This document shows, piece by piece, positions 1 to 8,147 of a stretch of DNA of 64,000 nt; position 1 is the first letter of the stretch; the number at the start of each line of letters is the position of its first letter. Source of the DNA: Thermoleophilaceae bacterium (GTDB taxonomy: Bacteria > Actinomycetota > Thermoleophilia > Solirubrobacterales > Thermoleophilaceae). Under the pieces are notes generated by a model. The model ran no database searches. It was not told the origin of the DNA and saw only the letters and a program-made list of their open reading frames with translations. Position numbers and translations under genes: made by a program. Where the stretch lies: positions 140,780-204,779 of the forward strand of contig JAUJNZ010000005.1 in the NCBI GenBank assembly GCA_030447905.1. The letters run 5' to 3'.

Positions 1-446
1 AGAACGTCGACCGCCTCCACCGCAGGGCGGGCACGCAGCGACTGGTCGAGATCCACGGATCGATCGAGTGGAGCGTGTGCCTGCGCTGCGGCGGTCGCGT
101 CGGGCTCGAGCGGGTGCTCGAGCTCCTCGGCCAAGGGAAGGGACCGCCGGAGTGCGATGCCTGCCTCGAGCCGCTCAAGCCCGACGTCGTCCTGTTCGGC
201 GAGCTGCTTCGGCGCGAGGCCACCGAGGAGGCCTTTTCGCTCGCTTCGAGCGCCGACCTCATGCTGTGCGTCGGGTCCTCGCTCGAGGTGTTCCCGGTGG
301 CGTCCCTGCCCGGGGTCACGCGCGACGCAAATGGCCGCCTCGCGATCGTCACCCAGGGCTCGACTCCCTACGACGGCGATGCTGCCGTCAGGCTCTCGGG
401 CGACGTGGTCTCAGAGCTCGAGGCGGTGATGTCGGCGCTGGACTGA
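1..446 (+). CDS. NAD-dependent protein deacetylase, sirtuin (Sir2) family, 5'-truncated by window edge
   Basis: This is the C-terminal part of a sirtuin; the 5' end lies outside the window and the frame is open from base 3. The visible protein begins with the conserved QNVDRLH-type segment (NVDRLHRRAG) and the catalytic histidine motif EIHGS. The zinc-binding cysteines follow as CLRC and CDAC, and then the VGSSLEVFPV motif of the Rossmann core. Family knowledge: sirtuins remove acyl groups from lysines using NAD+ and release nicotinamide. The four cysteines and the catalytic His are intact, so the protein looks functional. The fragment stops at TGA just before a short gene on the opposite strand. 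The subfamily cannot be settled without the N-terminus. Confidence 0.92.
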   Translation, partial: NVDRLHRRAGTQRLVEIHGSIEWSVCLRCGGRVGLERVLELLGQGKGPPECDACLEPLKPDVVLFGELLRREATEEAFSLASSADLMLCVGSSLEVFPVASLPGVTRDANGRLAIVTQGSTPYDGDAAVRLSGDVVSELEAVMSALD

Positions 447-489
447 GCGTCTTCGGGCTCGGTCTGCGAAGCCGGGATCGGCGCCCGGG

Positions 490-675
490 TCAGTCGTGGG
501 AGCGGGCGAGATGCCTCAGGGCCGGCTTCGTACCGTCCACCTCGCGGCCGTTGATCCACACGCGCCCGCCCGGACGGAGCTCGGTCTCGAGCCGGCGGCG
601 TGCCGCCATGGTCAGAGCGATCGCGCGGCGACGCTCGTGGCGGCTCGGCATGCGCGTGACGGTTGAGGACTCCAT
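490..675 (-). CDS. Small basic hypothetical protein (61 aa)
   Basis: A short minus-strand reading frame of 61 codons. It starts at an ATG preceded at a suitable distance by a GGAGAAG ribosome-binding site; an in-frame GTG 11 codons further upstream is the alternative start. The N-terminal half is rich in Arg and Ala (HERRRAIALTMAARRR) and probably helical. The C-terminal half, GGRVWINGREVDGTKPALRHL, looks like a small beta-turn-helix segment. I do not recognise a family. It converges with the sirtuin gene and leaves a 43-bp gap. The RBS and the non-random composition favour a real gene, but it could be a spurious frame. Confidence 0.5.
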   Translation of the reverse strand: MESSTVTRMPSRHERRRAIALTMAARRRLETELRPGGRVWINGREVDGTKPALRHLARSHD

Positions 676-751
676 TTCTTGATCTTCTCCATTCGACGAC
701 CGCGCCACCTATGGCCGCAGGGCCATGATTCTCGCCGGCCAGCCTCGCCGT

Positions 752-772
752 GTGTCCCGTATGCGAGGACAC
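752..772. promoter_or_regulatory. Inverted repeat GTGTCC-N9-GGACAC in the 709-973 gap
   Basis: Two perfect 6-bp arms (752-757 and 767-772) are separated by nine bases, about 80 bp upstream of the small minus-strand gene. No good coding frame is visible from 709 to 973, so the segment is probably the shared 5'/3' region of the flanking minus-strand genes. The dyad could be an operator or a chance occurrence; I see no known regulator motif. Confidence 0.3.
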
Positions 773-973
773 TACGGCCGCGAGCTAAGGGAGGCGTGAA
801 CGGGCGGTAAAGAGTGGCCAAAGAATGAGGAACTCGCCACGCGTGCGGGGAGTCGAGATCGGGAGTCGGGCACCTCGCCACGGCACCGCTCCCGCTCAGC
901 GATCGTCGCCAGCCCCACACCGCGGTGAAGCGGCCTTCGGCGAGCCGACCGCTCGCCGGCGTTACCGCCGCCC

Positions 974-3484
974 CTACTCGCCGTGGGAGCGACCGCCGCG
1001 TCGCCGCGCGGGCAGCGAGCTCTTCGACGGGCGGCGGGACACGGAGGGGTTATCGATGGAGCCGAGCCGCTTGACCAGCTTGTACCAGTCGTCGCGCTTG
1101 AGGACCGGCGACCCCACGCCAGGCCGTCCGCGCCCGCCCGCACGACGGAAGCCGATGTGGAGGTGGTCGGCGTGATCGGCCATCTTGAGCGTCGGGCCGC
1201 CGATGTCGAACAGCGAGATGAGCTGTTGCGGCTTCATCGTCCCCGTCAGCAGCATCAGCCGCTTGATCGCCTGATAGGTCGGCCCGCCCCTCTGCTGGTT
1301 GCCGAGCACCGGCTGGCCGTTCCACCGCGAGATGTCGACCGCGTCGCCGGAGGAGTGGGCGGATACGTTGCCCGAGGTCGTGTAGTAGGAGTGACCGCAG
1401 CGCAGCGAGTTGACCGTGGGCCTGAGCCCGACCTCGGCGAGGTAGGCCAGTGTGGCGAGGACCTGCCGGCTTACCAGCCCCTTCGCGATGTCTTTGCGCC
1501 CGCAGGAGTAGATGTCGATGCGGTCGTCGCCGAGAACCCGCTTCTGCAGCAGGGGCTTGGCCATCAGGAGGATCTGGCCCACGGAGGTACCCCCTCGCAG
1601 GACGTTCTTGCCCGAGGCCCGATAGATCGCCGTGGCCTCGAGCAGCTTCCACCCGTCGAGCAGCGGCTTGGGATCGATCTTCGGCGCGCCCTTCCCCGCC
1701 GGGCGGACGGCGAAGGAAAGGTGCGGATCCTTGCCCTCGTCATCGCCGACGCGGCCGAGGATGGTGTCGCCCATCACCCGGGAGCCCTTGCGCAGCGGCG
1801 CGAGGCGGAAGTCGTTGGAGTTGAAGCCGCGTGTGTTCAGGAAGTAGCCCTCGAGCGACGCGGGGGTACCAGGGGACGCGAGCGGGTCGCCGCGGTAGGC
1901 GGCGAGCTGAGCCGCCCCGCCGGCCGCAAGGGCTTTCGGGCGGTTGGGATGGGCGAACAGGCGCTCCTTCACCACCGGCTCCTCCTGGAAGCGGGACCCG
2001 CCGGAGGGCGGCTGGCCCCCGGACGAAGGCGACGCTCCGAGCGCGGACGCGAGGCCACTGCCACCGTCCTTCTGGCGTCCTGCGCTCGCGGCGGCGTTCG
2101 GGCGTGGATCCCCCACGGTGAGCCCCGCCATCGACCGCGAAGCCTCGCGCTGGGCCTGCCTGCGGAACTCCTCCTTGGGGACCGGGTAGTGCGACGAGAT
2201 CGACCCGAGGTTGGCGTAGGTGAAGCTATTACCGAAGTTGTCCTGCAGGACGACGTAGCGCCCGAGCCGCTTGGACCGCCCGATCTTCTTGACTACGCCG
2301 TCGTTGACCGCGATCACCGGTGAGCCCTTCTTGGCGAAGAGGTCGATGTCCTTGCGGTTGGCGTTGTCCGACACCAGCTTGGCCGCGTTTTGACCCGGCT
2401 TGACGCGCTTGCGCGCCTGCGCCTCGGAGATGTCGTCGGCGTACTTCACCTTCCCGCGGACCGGGAAGCGCGCTTCGGCGAGCCCGGTGAGCGAGCCGAC
2501 GAGGTCGGGCGACATCCCGGCGATGAGGCGCGTGCGCAGCACGACCGAGTCGACGTACCAGCCTGCGTGGTTGTAGGCGAAGATCGCCTTGCGCATGTCC
2601 TTCGGCGCACCGGCGGCCTTGAGGTAGCGGGCGGCAGCGAAGATCGCGTCGACCGGGTTGTACGGATCCTTGCGCCCGTCCTCGTTGGCGTCGACGCCGT
2701 ACGCCTTCCAGGTCGCAGGCATGAACTGCATCCATCCTTGCGCCCCGGCCGAGGAGACGTTGAGGTTACGACCGTAATTCGTCTCGATCTCGTTGATCGC
2801 CGCGAGATACTCCCAGCGGATCCCGTACTCCGTGCCGGCCGCCTGGTAGATCGGCATCAGGAAGAGAGGGATCTTGAACTGCCGAATGGTGAAGTTCGGG
2901 ACCCCCCTCAGCGGGTCGCCCGGAGAGCCGTCGAAGTAACCGCGGGCCGAGGGAGTCGGAGCGCCTCCGGGCGTGCGCGTACGCCGCGGACGCGGGCGAG
3001 AGGGGGCGCGCCGCAGGCGCCGACCCTGACCCGAAGATCGAGGTCTACGCGGCCTCGACCGGCTCGACCTGGGCCTGCGCGGCCTGGGCCTCTCGGCCCT
3101 GGGCTTGCCGGGCTTGGGCTTGCCGGGCTTGGGCTTGCCGGGCTTGGGCTTGTCGGGCTTGGGCTCGCCGGGCTTGGGCTTGCCGGGAGGGACGCCCGCG
3201 CGTGGGGGCTTCTGGCCGCCGCCCCCGCCGGCGTTGCCCCCGCCGCCGGTGTTGCCCCCGGTACCGCGGCCAGGGAGGCGCGGGGGGACTGGAAGCTTTA
3301 GTCCTGGCGCCGCGGCGCCTTGAGGCGAAGCCCGGCGGCCGCCGCACTCCGGAGCCGTCGAGCCGCCGGCGCACGAGACTCCCGCAGGAGCACCCGAGCC
3401 ACCGTAGGCAGCGGTACCGATGACGAACAGGAGCCCTGCCAACAGGGCTCCTGCGATGGCCCCATAGATCGATCGGTGTCTCAT
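974..3484 (-). CDS. Secreted three-module cell-wall hydrolase: lytic transglycosylase + degenerate M23-like + M15/LAS-like peptidase (836 aa)
   Basis: An N-terminal signal/anchor helix (MRHRSIYGAIAGALLAGLLF) is followed by a long Pro/Lys/Gly/Arg-rich spacer with KPKPG repeats, about residues 90-195. An SLT goose-lysozyme-type transglycosylase domain follows, with catalytic Glu in AINEIETNYGR, then SAGAQGWMQFMPATW and AIFAYNHAGWYV. Next is a split M23-like fold (GSPVIAVNDGVVKKIG ... PHLSFAVRP) in which the usual His/Asp zinc ligands are replaced (TYANL in place of TYAHL). The C-terminal domain has SAHSSGDAVDIS and ADHLHIGF, the HxxxxxxD...HxH zinc pattern of M15/LAS D-Ala metallopeptidases. 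Inferred role: cutting both glycan strands and peptides of peptidoglycan outside the membrane. The 454 bases upstream contain two strong hairpins and may be a structured leader. The start is the ATG after a GGGAGCGGG stretch. Confidence 0.85.
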   Translation of the reverse strand: MRHRSIYGAIAGALLAGLLFVIGTAAYGGSGAPAGVSCAGGSTAPECGGRRASPQGAAAPGLKLPVPPRLPGRGTGGNTGGGGNAGGGGGQKPPRAGVPPGKPKPGEPKPDKPKPGKPKPGKPKPGKPRAERPRPRRPRSSRSRPRRPRSSGQGRRLRRAPSRPRPRRTRTPGGAPTPSARGYFDGSPGDPLRGVPNFTIRQFKIPLFLMPIYQAAGTEYGIRWEYLAAINEIETNYGRNLNVSSAGAQGWMQFMPATWKAYGVDANEDGRKDPYNPVDAIFAAARYLKAAGAPKDMRKAIFAYNHAGWYVDSVVLRTRLIAGMSPDLVGSLTGLAEARFPVRGKVKYADDISEAQARKRVKPGQNAAKLVSDNANRKDIDLFAKKGSPVIAVNDGVVKKIGRSKRLGRYVVLQDNFGNSFTYANLGSISSHYPVPKEEFRRQAQREASRSMAGLTVGDPRPNAAASAGRQKDGGSGLASALGASPSSGGQPPSGGSRFQEEPVVKERLFAHPNRPKALAAGGAAQLAAYRGDPLASPGTPASLEGYFLNTRGFNSNDFRLAPLRKGSRVMGDTILGRVGDDEGKDPHLSFAVRPAGKGAPKIDPKPLLDGWKLLEATAIYRASGKNVLRGGTSVGQILLMAKPLLQKRVLGDDRIDIYSCGRKDIAKGLVSRQVLATLAYLAEVGLRPTVNSLRCGHSYYTTSGNVSAHSSGDAVDISRWNGQPVLGNQQRGGPTYQAIKRLMLLTGTMKPQQLISLFDIGGPTLKMADHADHLHIGFRRAGGRGRPGVGSPVLKRDDWYKLVKRLGSIDNPSVSRRPSKSSLPARRRGGRSHGE
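3101..3188 (-). repeat. 15-bp tandem repeat encoding KPKPG spacer
   Basis: About six near-perfect tandem copies of a 15-base unit (GGGCTTGCCGGGCTT on the plus strand) lie inside the wall-hydrolase gene. Read on the minus strand each unit gives Lys-Pro-Lys-Pro-Gly. Single-base variants (TGTCGG, CTCGCC) give KPDKP and KPGEP. The period is a multiple of three, so slippage would change spacer length without breaking the frame. Such positively charged, proline-rich stretches are common cell-wall-spanning linkers. Confidence 0.85.
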
Positions 3485-3938
3485 CCCGCTCCCTCGACGT
3501 CCGTGTCCGGACCGCTAGAAGTGCGGCGCAAGCTAGCAGACCCCCCAGGCACTGGCGTCACGCTACTTGGTATGGGAAAGATCTGCAACAAGGAGGGTTT
3601 GCGCGAAAGAGTTCGTTCACCCAAGGGGCGATACGATGGGAATTCGCCCCTTATCGGCAGGCACGGTCGGTCCCTTCAACGATTTCCCGACGGCAACGGC
3701 CTCGACGGGCGGGCGATCTCTCGAGCGCCCGCCCGGCGGCCAGGGGGGTCCAGTCGCGCACTACGCGCGCCAGCCCTCGTCTCGCGTGCACAACCTGGGA
3801 CGTGGGCAAAAAAAGGGCACAAAAGGGGCGCGGTCTTCCCGGTGGTGTGGGGACGACAGGGCGTGCGCCTAAGGGTCAGGTAAAGGTTAGGACTCGGCTC
3901 GTGGCCGTCGGCAATGTCGGTTCGGATACGCTGCCCCC
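3485..3938 (-). promoter_or_regulatory. Long hairpin-rich leader/intergenic region upstream of the wall hydrolase
   Basis: This 454-bp stretch has no convincing coding frame. It holds two perfect 9-bp inverted repeats: 3623-3631 with 3644-3652 (12-nt loop), and 3707-3715 with 3726-3734 (10-nt loop, arms GGGCGGGCG/CGCCCGCCC). On the minus strand a T7 run and the fragments GGGACC and GGGGCGAAT occur. They loosely resemble pieces of the c-di-AMP (ydaO) riboswitch core, which in other actinobacteria precedes wall-hydrolase genes. The match is incomplete and the identity is a hypothesis. The plus-strand gene at 3939 must also draw its promoter from here. Confidence 0.4.
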
Positions 3939-4463
3939 ATGGATCCGGAGGCGTCCTCGGAGCGCGGGATGGTCGATCGCCTCTCGCGGCAGGGCGAGGA
4001 AGCTCTCGGTCGGGTCGTGGAGGAGCTCGTGGGAAACCCCGTGGTCGCGGGCGCGCTCTCACGGGCGCTCTCGGCCCGCGAGAAGGCGGTCCAGGCCCAG
4101 GAGACGGCCATGGGGGCGCTCGGAATCCCCTCCGCGGCCGACGTCGAGCGGCTGACGCGCCGGCTACGGTCGGTCTCCCAGCGGCTCGAGGGGGTCGAGG
4201 ACTCGCTCGACCGCGTGGAGGCGCGGCTCGAGTCCCTCGCCTCCGCCCCGGCCGGGAGCGAGGACGGGTGGACCGCTCACCTCGACGGGCGACTCGACGA
4301 AGTGGCGCGCGACCTGGCCGCCCTGCGCGAGGCCGTGGCTCCCGAGAGCCCGCTGCCGCCTCAGAGCCAGGAGCGGCTCTCGGTCGGACGGGCGGCCGCC
4401 TCCGGCCGGTCGGGCGGACGAGCGCGCGCTGGAGGGCCGTCGCGGTCGCGGCGGTCCTCCTAG
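3939..4463 (+). CDS. Coiled-coil, phasin-like small protein (174 aa)
   Basis: An acidic, Glu/Arg/Leu-rich protein predicted to be mostly helical. The N-terminal half (DRLSRQGEEALGRVVEELVG ... ALSAREKAVQAQETAMGALG) resembles the amphipathic helices of phasin/PHA-synthase-subunit-like proteins. It is followed by a heptad-rich segment (LTRRLRSVSQRLEGVEDSLD RVEARLESL) typical of a coiled coil. The C-terminus is low-complexity Arg/Ser/Gly. A second protein of the same style lies at 5288-5668, with the nucleoside phosphorylase gene between them on the other strand. No enzyme motif is seen. A surface protein of polyester granules or an unrelated coiled-coil scaffold are both possible. Confidence 0.7.
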   Translation: MDPEASSERGMVDRLSRQGEEALGRVVEELVGNPVVAGALSRALSAREKAVQAQETAMGALGIPSAADVERLTRRLRSVSQRLEGVEDSLDRVEARLESLASAPAGSEDGWTAHLDGRLDEVARDLAALREAVAPESPLPPQSQERLSVGRAAASGRSGGRARAGGPSRSRRSS

Positions 4464-4511
4464 GCGCCCCCCGCGCCCGGCCGGAAGCCACGGCGGGCTT
4501 GAGGCGGTGGA

Positions 4512-5276
4512 TCAGCGTGCGAGGGCTTTCTCGGTCGACAGGGCGGCGTAGGCCACCTCTCCCAGTCTGAGCCCCACGGCCTCGAGCCCCTCACGGGCGA
4601 TGCGCTCACGCGAGCGAACCGACGTGCCAGGGCTGGTGTCGAGCAGGTCGGACACGGCGAGCAGGGACCCCGCCCGCACCCCCCGCAGCTCGGCGAGGCG
4701 AAACAGGGTCGCCGTCTCCATCTCCACGGCGATCGCGCCCCGGGCCCGCCAGCCCTTGGCCTGTCCGGGCCGCTGGTCGTAGAACAGGTCGCACGAAGCT
4801 ATCGGTGCGGGGGCGCCCCAGGCGGCCCGAGCGAGGGCGGCAGTAAGCCCTCCGTGGGGGAGGACGCGCTCCTCGGCTCCGAGCGCCGCGCTCGTTCCGT
4901 CGGCCGAGATCGCCTCGCCCGCCACGATCAGGTCTCCGAGCTCGAGCGCGGGATCGAAGGCCCCGCAGGTGCCGATCCGGACGAGCGTGCCGGCGCCCAG
5001 GCCGATCAGCTCCTCGACTACGATCGCTGCGCTCGGCCCGCCCATTCCGGTCGACTGCACCGAGAGCGGCCATCCGTCCGGCGCCTCGCCGGTGTAGCCC
5101 CAGAGGCCGCGGTGGTGGTTGAGCATCCGAGGCTTGTCGAGTAGGTGCTGGGCGACCTGGAGAGCCCGGTGAGGATCGCCCGGCAGCAGGACTCGCTCGG
5201 CGAGTGGAGCCGCCGGCTTGAGGTGGATGGGAGACCCTCGGCGCGCGGCGGGCACCGCCGGGACGATATGGGACAC
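4512..5276 (-). CDS. Purine nucleoside phosphorylase / uridine phosphorylase family (NP-I, 254 aa)
   Basis: A full-length member of the NP-I nucleoside phosphorylase family. These enzymes split nucleosides with phosphate into a base and (deoxy)ribose-1-phosphate in cytoplasmic salvage. Visible family motifs are LLPGDPHRA near the N-terminus (phosphate and nucleoside contact), STGMGGPSA, VRIGTCGAF and the EMETATLFRLAEL segment that closes over the sugar. A SDLLDT segment stands at the usual base-recognition Asp position. The GDP...GMG...EME arrangement fits hexameric DeoD-like enzymes; uridine phosphorylase specificity cannot be excluded. It is divergent from the 5288 gene, with only 11 bp between starts. 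Confidence 0.88.
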   Translation of the reverse strand: MSHIVPAVPAARRGSPIHLKPAAPLAERVLLPGDPHRALQVAQHLLDKPRMLNHHRGLWGYTGEAPDGWPLSVQSTGMGGPSAAIVVEELIGLGAGTLVRIGTCGAFDPALELGDLIVAGEAISADGTSAALGAEERVLPHGGLTAALARAAWGAPAPIASCDLFYDQRPGQAKGWRARGAIAVEMETATLFRLAELRGVRAGSLLAVSDLLDTSPGTSVRSRERIAREGLEAVGLRLGEVAYAALSTEKALAR

Positions 5277-5287
5277 TGGGGCCCGCG

Positions 5288-5668
5288 ATGGCGAGGCGCC
5301 GGCCCACCCCCATGGACGTACCCGACGCGGTCCGCGATGCCGTAGACCGCACGGTTCAGGCCACGATCGGCTCCGCCCAGCTCACCCGCGGGCGCGCGCA
5401 GGAGGCAGTCGACGAGCTCGTCCGCACCGCCGAAGCCGGGGCGGGAGCGGTGCGGGAGGCGGTCGTCGGGGCCTTCGAGGAGCGCAGGCCGGCGACGAGT
5501 GAGGACATCAAGGAGCTCCAGGCCGAGCTCCGGCGGATCTCACGCCGGCTCGGGGCGATCGAGCGGCGGCTCGGCGACGGTGGCGGCGAGTCGAGCCGCT
5601 CCATGGGCGGAGCCTGGAGCGCGACCGCCCGCAGCGGGGGATCGGGCGGCGCGCGGCGCGCCTCCTAG
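5288..5668 (+). CDS. Phasin-like helical protein (126 aa)
   Basis: A small helical protein that starts MARRRPTPMDVPDAVRDAVD. The second Met is an alternative start. The segment VDRTVQATIGSAQLTRGRAQEAV is the type of sequence found in phasin-like and PHA granule-associated proteins. It continues into a predicted coiled coil (IKELQAELRRISRRLGAIERRL). The tail is Ser/Gly/Ala-rich and probably disordered. Its composition matches that of the protein at 3939-4463, so the two may be relatives or partners. Ten bases separate it from the downstream epimerase gene. The granule association is an inference from composition only. Confidence 0.7.
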   Translation: MARRRPTPMDVPDAVRDAVDRTVQATIGSAQLTRGRAQEAVDELVRTAEAGAGAVREAVVGAFEERRPATSEDIKELQAELRRISRRLGAIERRLGDGGGESSRSMGGAWSATARSGGSGGARRAS

Positions 5669-5677
5669 CCGTAGCCG

Positions 5678-6667
5678 ATGGCGGGCGGCCGCGTCCTCGT
5701 GACCGGGGTCTCGAGCTACCTCGGTACCGAGATCGCTCGAGCCCTCGCCATCGATCCCTCGATCGAGTACGTCGCCGGGCTCGATGATCGCCCGCCGCGC
5801 TCGCGCCTGGACGGAGTCGAGTTCATCGAGGCCGACATCCGGGGAGGGCGGTTGGGGGACCTGCTTCCCCGCGCCGGGGTCGACACCGTCATCCACAACA
5901 AGATCGTCCGTCGCCCGGGCTCGGGCATGTCGCCGCGGGCGGCCCACGAGATCAACGTGATCGGGACGCTCGAGCTCGTGGCCGCATGTGAGCGCTCCGC
6001 GAGCGTGGCCGCGATCGTCGTCCGCGGCTCGGCGGGGATATACGGAGCCGAGCCGGAAGCCCCCCAGTTCTTCACCGAGGAGCTCGCGCGCCTCTACCCG
6101 CTGCGCACCGGCTTCCAGCGCGACGTCGGCGAGATCGAGAACCTGTTCGGCGCGTTTGCCCGCCGCAACCGCGAGGTCGTCTGCACGATGCTGCGCTATC
6201 AGCCCGCGATCGGGCCCTCGCTCGACACTCAGATCACCCGTCTCCTGTCCCTTCCCGCCGTTCCCACTCCGCTCGGCTTCGACCCCCGGCTCCAGCTCGT
6301 GCACGAGCACGACGCGGTGGCGGCCACGCTCGCCGCGGTGCGGACGCCGGTCCGCGGCGCCGTCAACGTCGCCGGACCGGGCACGATCGGCCTCACCCGA
6401 CTCCTGCGCCGTGCCGGCCGGGCCGCCCTGCCGGTTCCGTCCCCGCTCTTCGATGTGGTGACCGCCGCGAGCGGCCGGCTCGGCCTCGCGAGCGTCTCCC
6501 CCGACCTGCGCCGGCTCCTGCGCTACGGCCGGGCGGTCGACACGACGCGCCTGACCGATGAGGTCGGCTTCACTCCCCGCTTCTCGACGCCGGACGCGGT
6601 CGAGGATTGGGCGCGCGCCCGGCGCGGGCGACGACTCGCCGCCGTCGGCGAGTTGCTCCCGGGGTGA
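5678..6667 (+). CDS. NAD-dependent epimerase/dehydratase (extended SDR family, 329 aa)
   Basis: An N-terminal Rossmann fold is clear: RVLVTGVSSYLGTEIARAL matches the TGxxGxxG dinucleotide-binding signature of extended short-chain dehydrogenases. DDRPP and FIEADIRGG follow at the cofactor-adenine positions, and NVIGTLELV aligns with the usual NVxGT helix. The catalytic YxxxK is not obvious; RGSAGIYGAEPEA stands at the Ser/Tyr region, so catalysis may be altered. The substrate is unknown. The stop codon overlaps the GTG start of the next gene (GTGA), implying translational coupling with the acyltransferase and a possible lipid or isoprenoid context. Confidence 0.85.
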   Translation: MAGGRVLVTGVSSYLGTEIARALAIDPSIEYVAGLDDRPPRSRLDGVEFIEADIRGGRLGDLLPRAGVDTVIHNKIVRRPGSGMSPRAAHEINVIGTLELVAACERSASVAAIVVRGSAGIYGAEPEAPQFFTEELARLYPLRTGFQRDVGEIENLFGAFARRNREVVCTMLRYQPAIGPSLDTQITRLLSLPAVPTPLGFDPRLQLVHEHDAVAATLAAVRTPVRGAVNVAGPGTIGLTRLLRRAGRAALPVPSPLFDVVTAASGRLGLASVSPDLRRLLRYGRAVDTTRLTDEVGFTPRFSTPDAVEDWARARRGRRLAAVGELLPG

Positions 6668-7713
6668 GTCCCGCGCGCCGGGAGCGCGGCGACCGGGCTG
6701 AGACCGCCGCGGACTGGGCCCGCGGCCCCACCGATCTCCCGCTGCGGCCGGCGGTGACGATCTTGCGCGGGCTCCAGGGCGGGCTCGCGCGCGGCCTCGC
6801 CCCTCTAGAGGCTCTCGGGGGGACCGCCTCGGGGCTTCCCCGCGAGGTGCGGGCCGGACTCGAAGGTGCCCTGCGCCGGATCGAGGGCGATTTCCCGGAG
6901 GACGAGTGGGGCTTCGACGAGGGCTTCGCTGACGCCGTGCTTCCTCTGCTCGAGCTGATGTACGACCGCTGGTGGAGAGTCGAGGCGCTCGGCGTGCCCC
7001 ACGTGCCCGCGCACGGCCGCGCCCTGCTTGTCGCCAACCACGCGGGCGTGCTGCCATGGGACGCGGTCATGATCGCCGTGGCAATCATGCGCGAGCATCC
7101 GCTGCCCCGCCACGTCCGCTTCCTCGTCCTGCGCTGGGCCATCGACCTCCCCTGGCTGTCGACGGCGGTCCGCAAGCTCGGCGGAGCCGTGGCGTCTCCG
7201 TACAACGCCGTCCGCCTGCTCGAGCAGGACGAGCTCGTCGCCGTCTTTCCCGAGGGCCCCCGCGCGATCGGCAAGGACTGGTCCGAGCGCTACCGGCTGC
7301 AGCGCTTCGGGCGCGGCGGGTTCGTCGAGATCGCCCTGCGGGCCGGCGCCCCGATCGTTCCCGTAGCCGTCGTCGGCAGCGAGGAGATCTATCCGAAGCT
7401 CGCCGACCTGCGCCCTTTGGCCAAGCTCCTCGGTGCCCCGTACTTCCCGATAACCCCGACGTTCCCGGCGCTCGGTCCGCTCGGTGCCGTGCCGCTGCCC
7501 TCGCGCTGGCGGATCGAGTTCTGCGAGCCGATCGAGACCGCGTCGTTTGGCCCCGAGGCGGCCGACGACCGCCGCCTCGTGCTCGAGCTCGCCGAACGCG
7601 TGCGAGAGACGATCCAGCAGCGCCTGCTCACCGGCGTCTTCGAGCGCGGGTCGGCGTTCGTCCGGCCGCGTGGTCCTTTCCGCGACGCGCGTCGGACCGA
7701 CTGCTTAGGGTGA
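6664..7713 (+). CDS. 1-acyl-glycerol-3-phosphate acyltransferase-like (PlsC superfamily, 349 aa)
   Basis: The central region carries the PlsC/LPLAT signatures. VANHAGVLPWDA corresponds to the NHxxxxD catalytic motif; FPEGPRAIG is the substrate-phosphate motif; APIVPVAVVGSEEIYP is the conserved downstream strand. Related proteins in actinobacteria are annotated as lysophospholipid acyltransferases acting at the inner membrane face. The N-terminal 100 residues are a helical extension not seen in minimal PlsC. I chose the GTG at 6664 because it overlaps the upstream stop (GTGA); an upstream in-frame GTG at 6607 would overlap the epimerase by 60 bp. The order epimerase-acyltransferase-SCP2-like protein suggests a lipid-modification operon. 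Confidence 0.85.
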   Translation: MSPARRERGDRAETAADWARGPTDLPLRPAVTILRGLQGGLARGLAPLEALGGTASGLPREVRAGLEGALRRIEGDFPEDEWGFDEGFADAVLPLLELMYDRWWRVEALGVPHVPAHGRALLVANHAGVLPWDAVMIAVAIMREHPLPRHVRFLVLRWAIDLPWLSTAVRKLGGAVASPYNAVRLLEQDELVAVFPEGPRAIGKDWSERYRLQRFGRGGFVEIALRAGAPIVPVAVVGSEEIYPKLADLRPLAKLLGAPYFPITPTFPALGPLGAVPLPSRWRIEFCEPIETASFGPEAADDRRLVLELAERVRETIQQRLLTGVFERGSAFVRPRGPFRDARRTDCLG

Positions 7714-7717
7714 GCCG

Positions 7718-8140
7718 ATGGGCTTTCGCTCGACGAGCGAGTTTCGCGAGGTCATGGATCAGGTGTTCGAGATGATGAGCACCGACGAGGACATGGGTCC
7801 GCGCCTGCGCGAAGCCGAGGTTCCGCAGCGTTTTGACTTCCCGGACTTGGATCTCGTGGTCAACATCGCCCCCGCACCGGATGTGCGGGACGGCCACTAC
7901 CTGCGCTGGGAGTGGTCGGATGACGTGGACTGGGACTGCGAGGTCGAGATGCGGATGGCCTCCGACGTGGCGAACCGTTACTTCCAGGGTGAGGAGAACG
8001 TGGCCCTGGCGATCGCCCGGAGGCGGATCAAGACCTCGGGCAACGTCAAGAAGGCGCTCTCGCTGATCCCGATCACCAAGCCGCTCTTCTCCCGCTATCG
8101 CGAACTGCTCGAGGAGTGCTACCCGCACCTCGTGGCGTAG
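7718..8140 (+). CDS. SCP2 sterol-transfer-like small protein (140 aa)
   Basis: This 140-residue protein starts four bases after the acyltransferase stop. The pattern DLDLVVNIAPAPDVRDGHYLRW ... CEVEMRMASDVANRYFQGEENV followed by IKTSGNVKKALSLIP is the layout of SCP2-type lipid carriers: an amphipathic beta sheet, then a helix with a G-N-hydrophobic motif. These proteins hold hydrophobic ligands in a tunnel in the cytoplasm. No signal peptide or membrane span is present. Its place directly behind an acyltransferase supports a role in lipid handling. Family assignment is by pattern and could be wrong in detail. Confidence 0.7.
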   Translation: MGFRSTSEFREVMDQVFEMMSTDEDMGPRLREAEVPQRFDFPDLDLVVNIAPAPDVRDGHYLRWEWSDDVDWDCEVEMRMASDVANRYFQGEENVALAIARRRIKTSGNVKKALSLIPITKPLFSRYRELLEECYPHLVA

Positions 8141-8147
8141 TCCAGCC

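Noticed and set aside
983-2323. 446-codon plus-strand frame
   Set aside because: Antisense shadow of the wall-hydrolase gene; low-complexity Arg/Val/Asp composition and no recognisable domain.
3101-3188. Short regular repeats considered as a CRISPR array
   Set aside because: Units are contiguous 15-mers without spacers and encode an in-frame KPKPG linker.
3567-3872. 101-codon plus-strand frame in the hydrolase leader
   Set aside because: It runs through both perfect hairpins and has no protein-like pattern, so a non-coding leader fits better.
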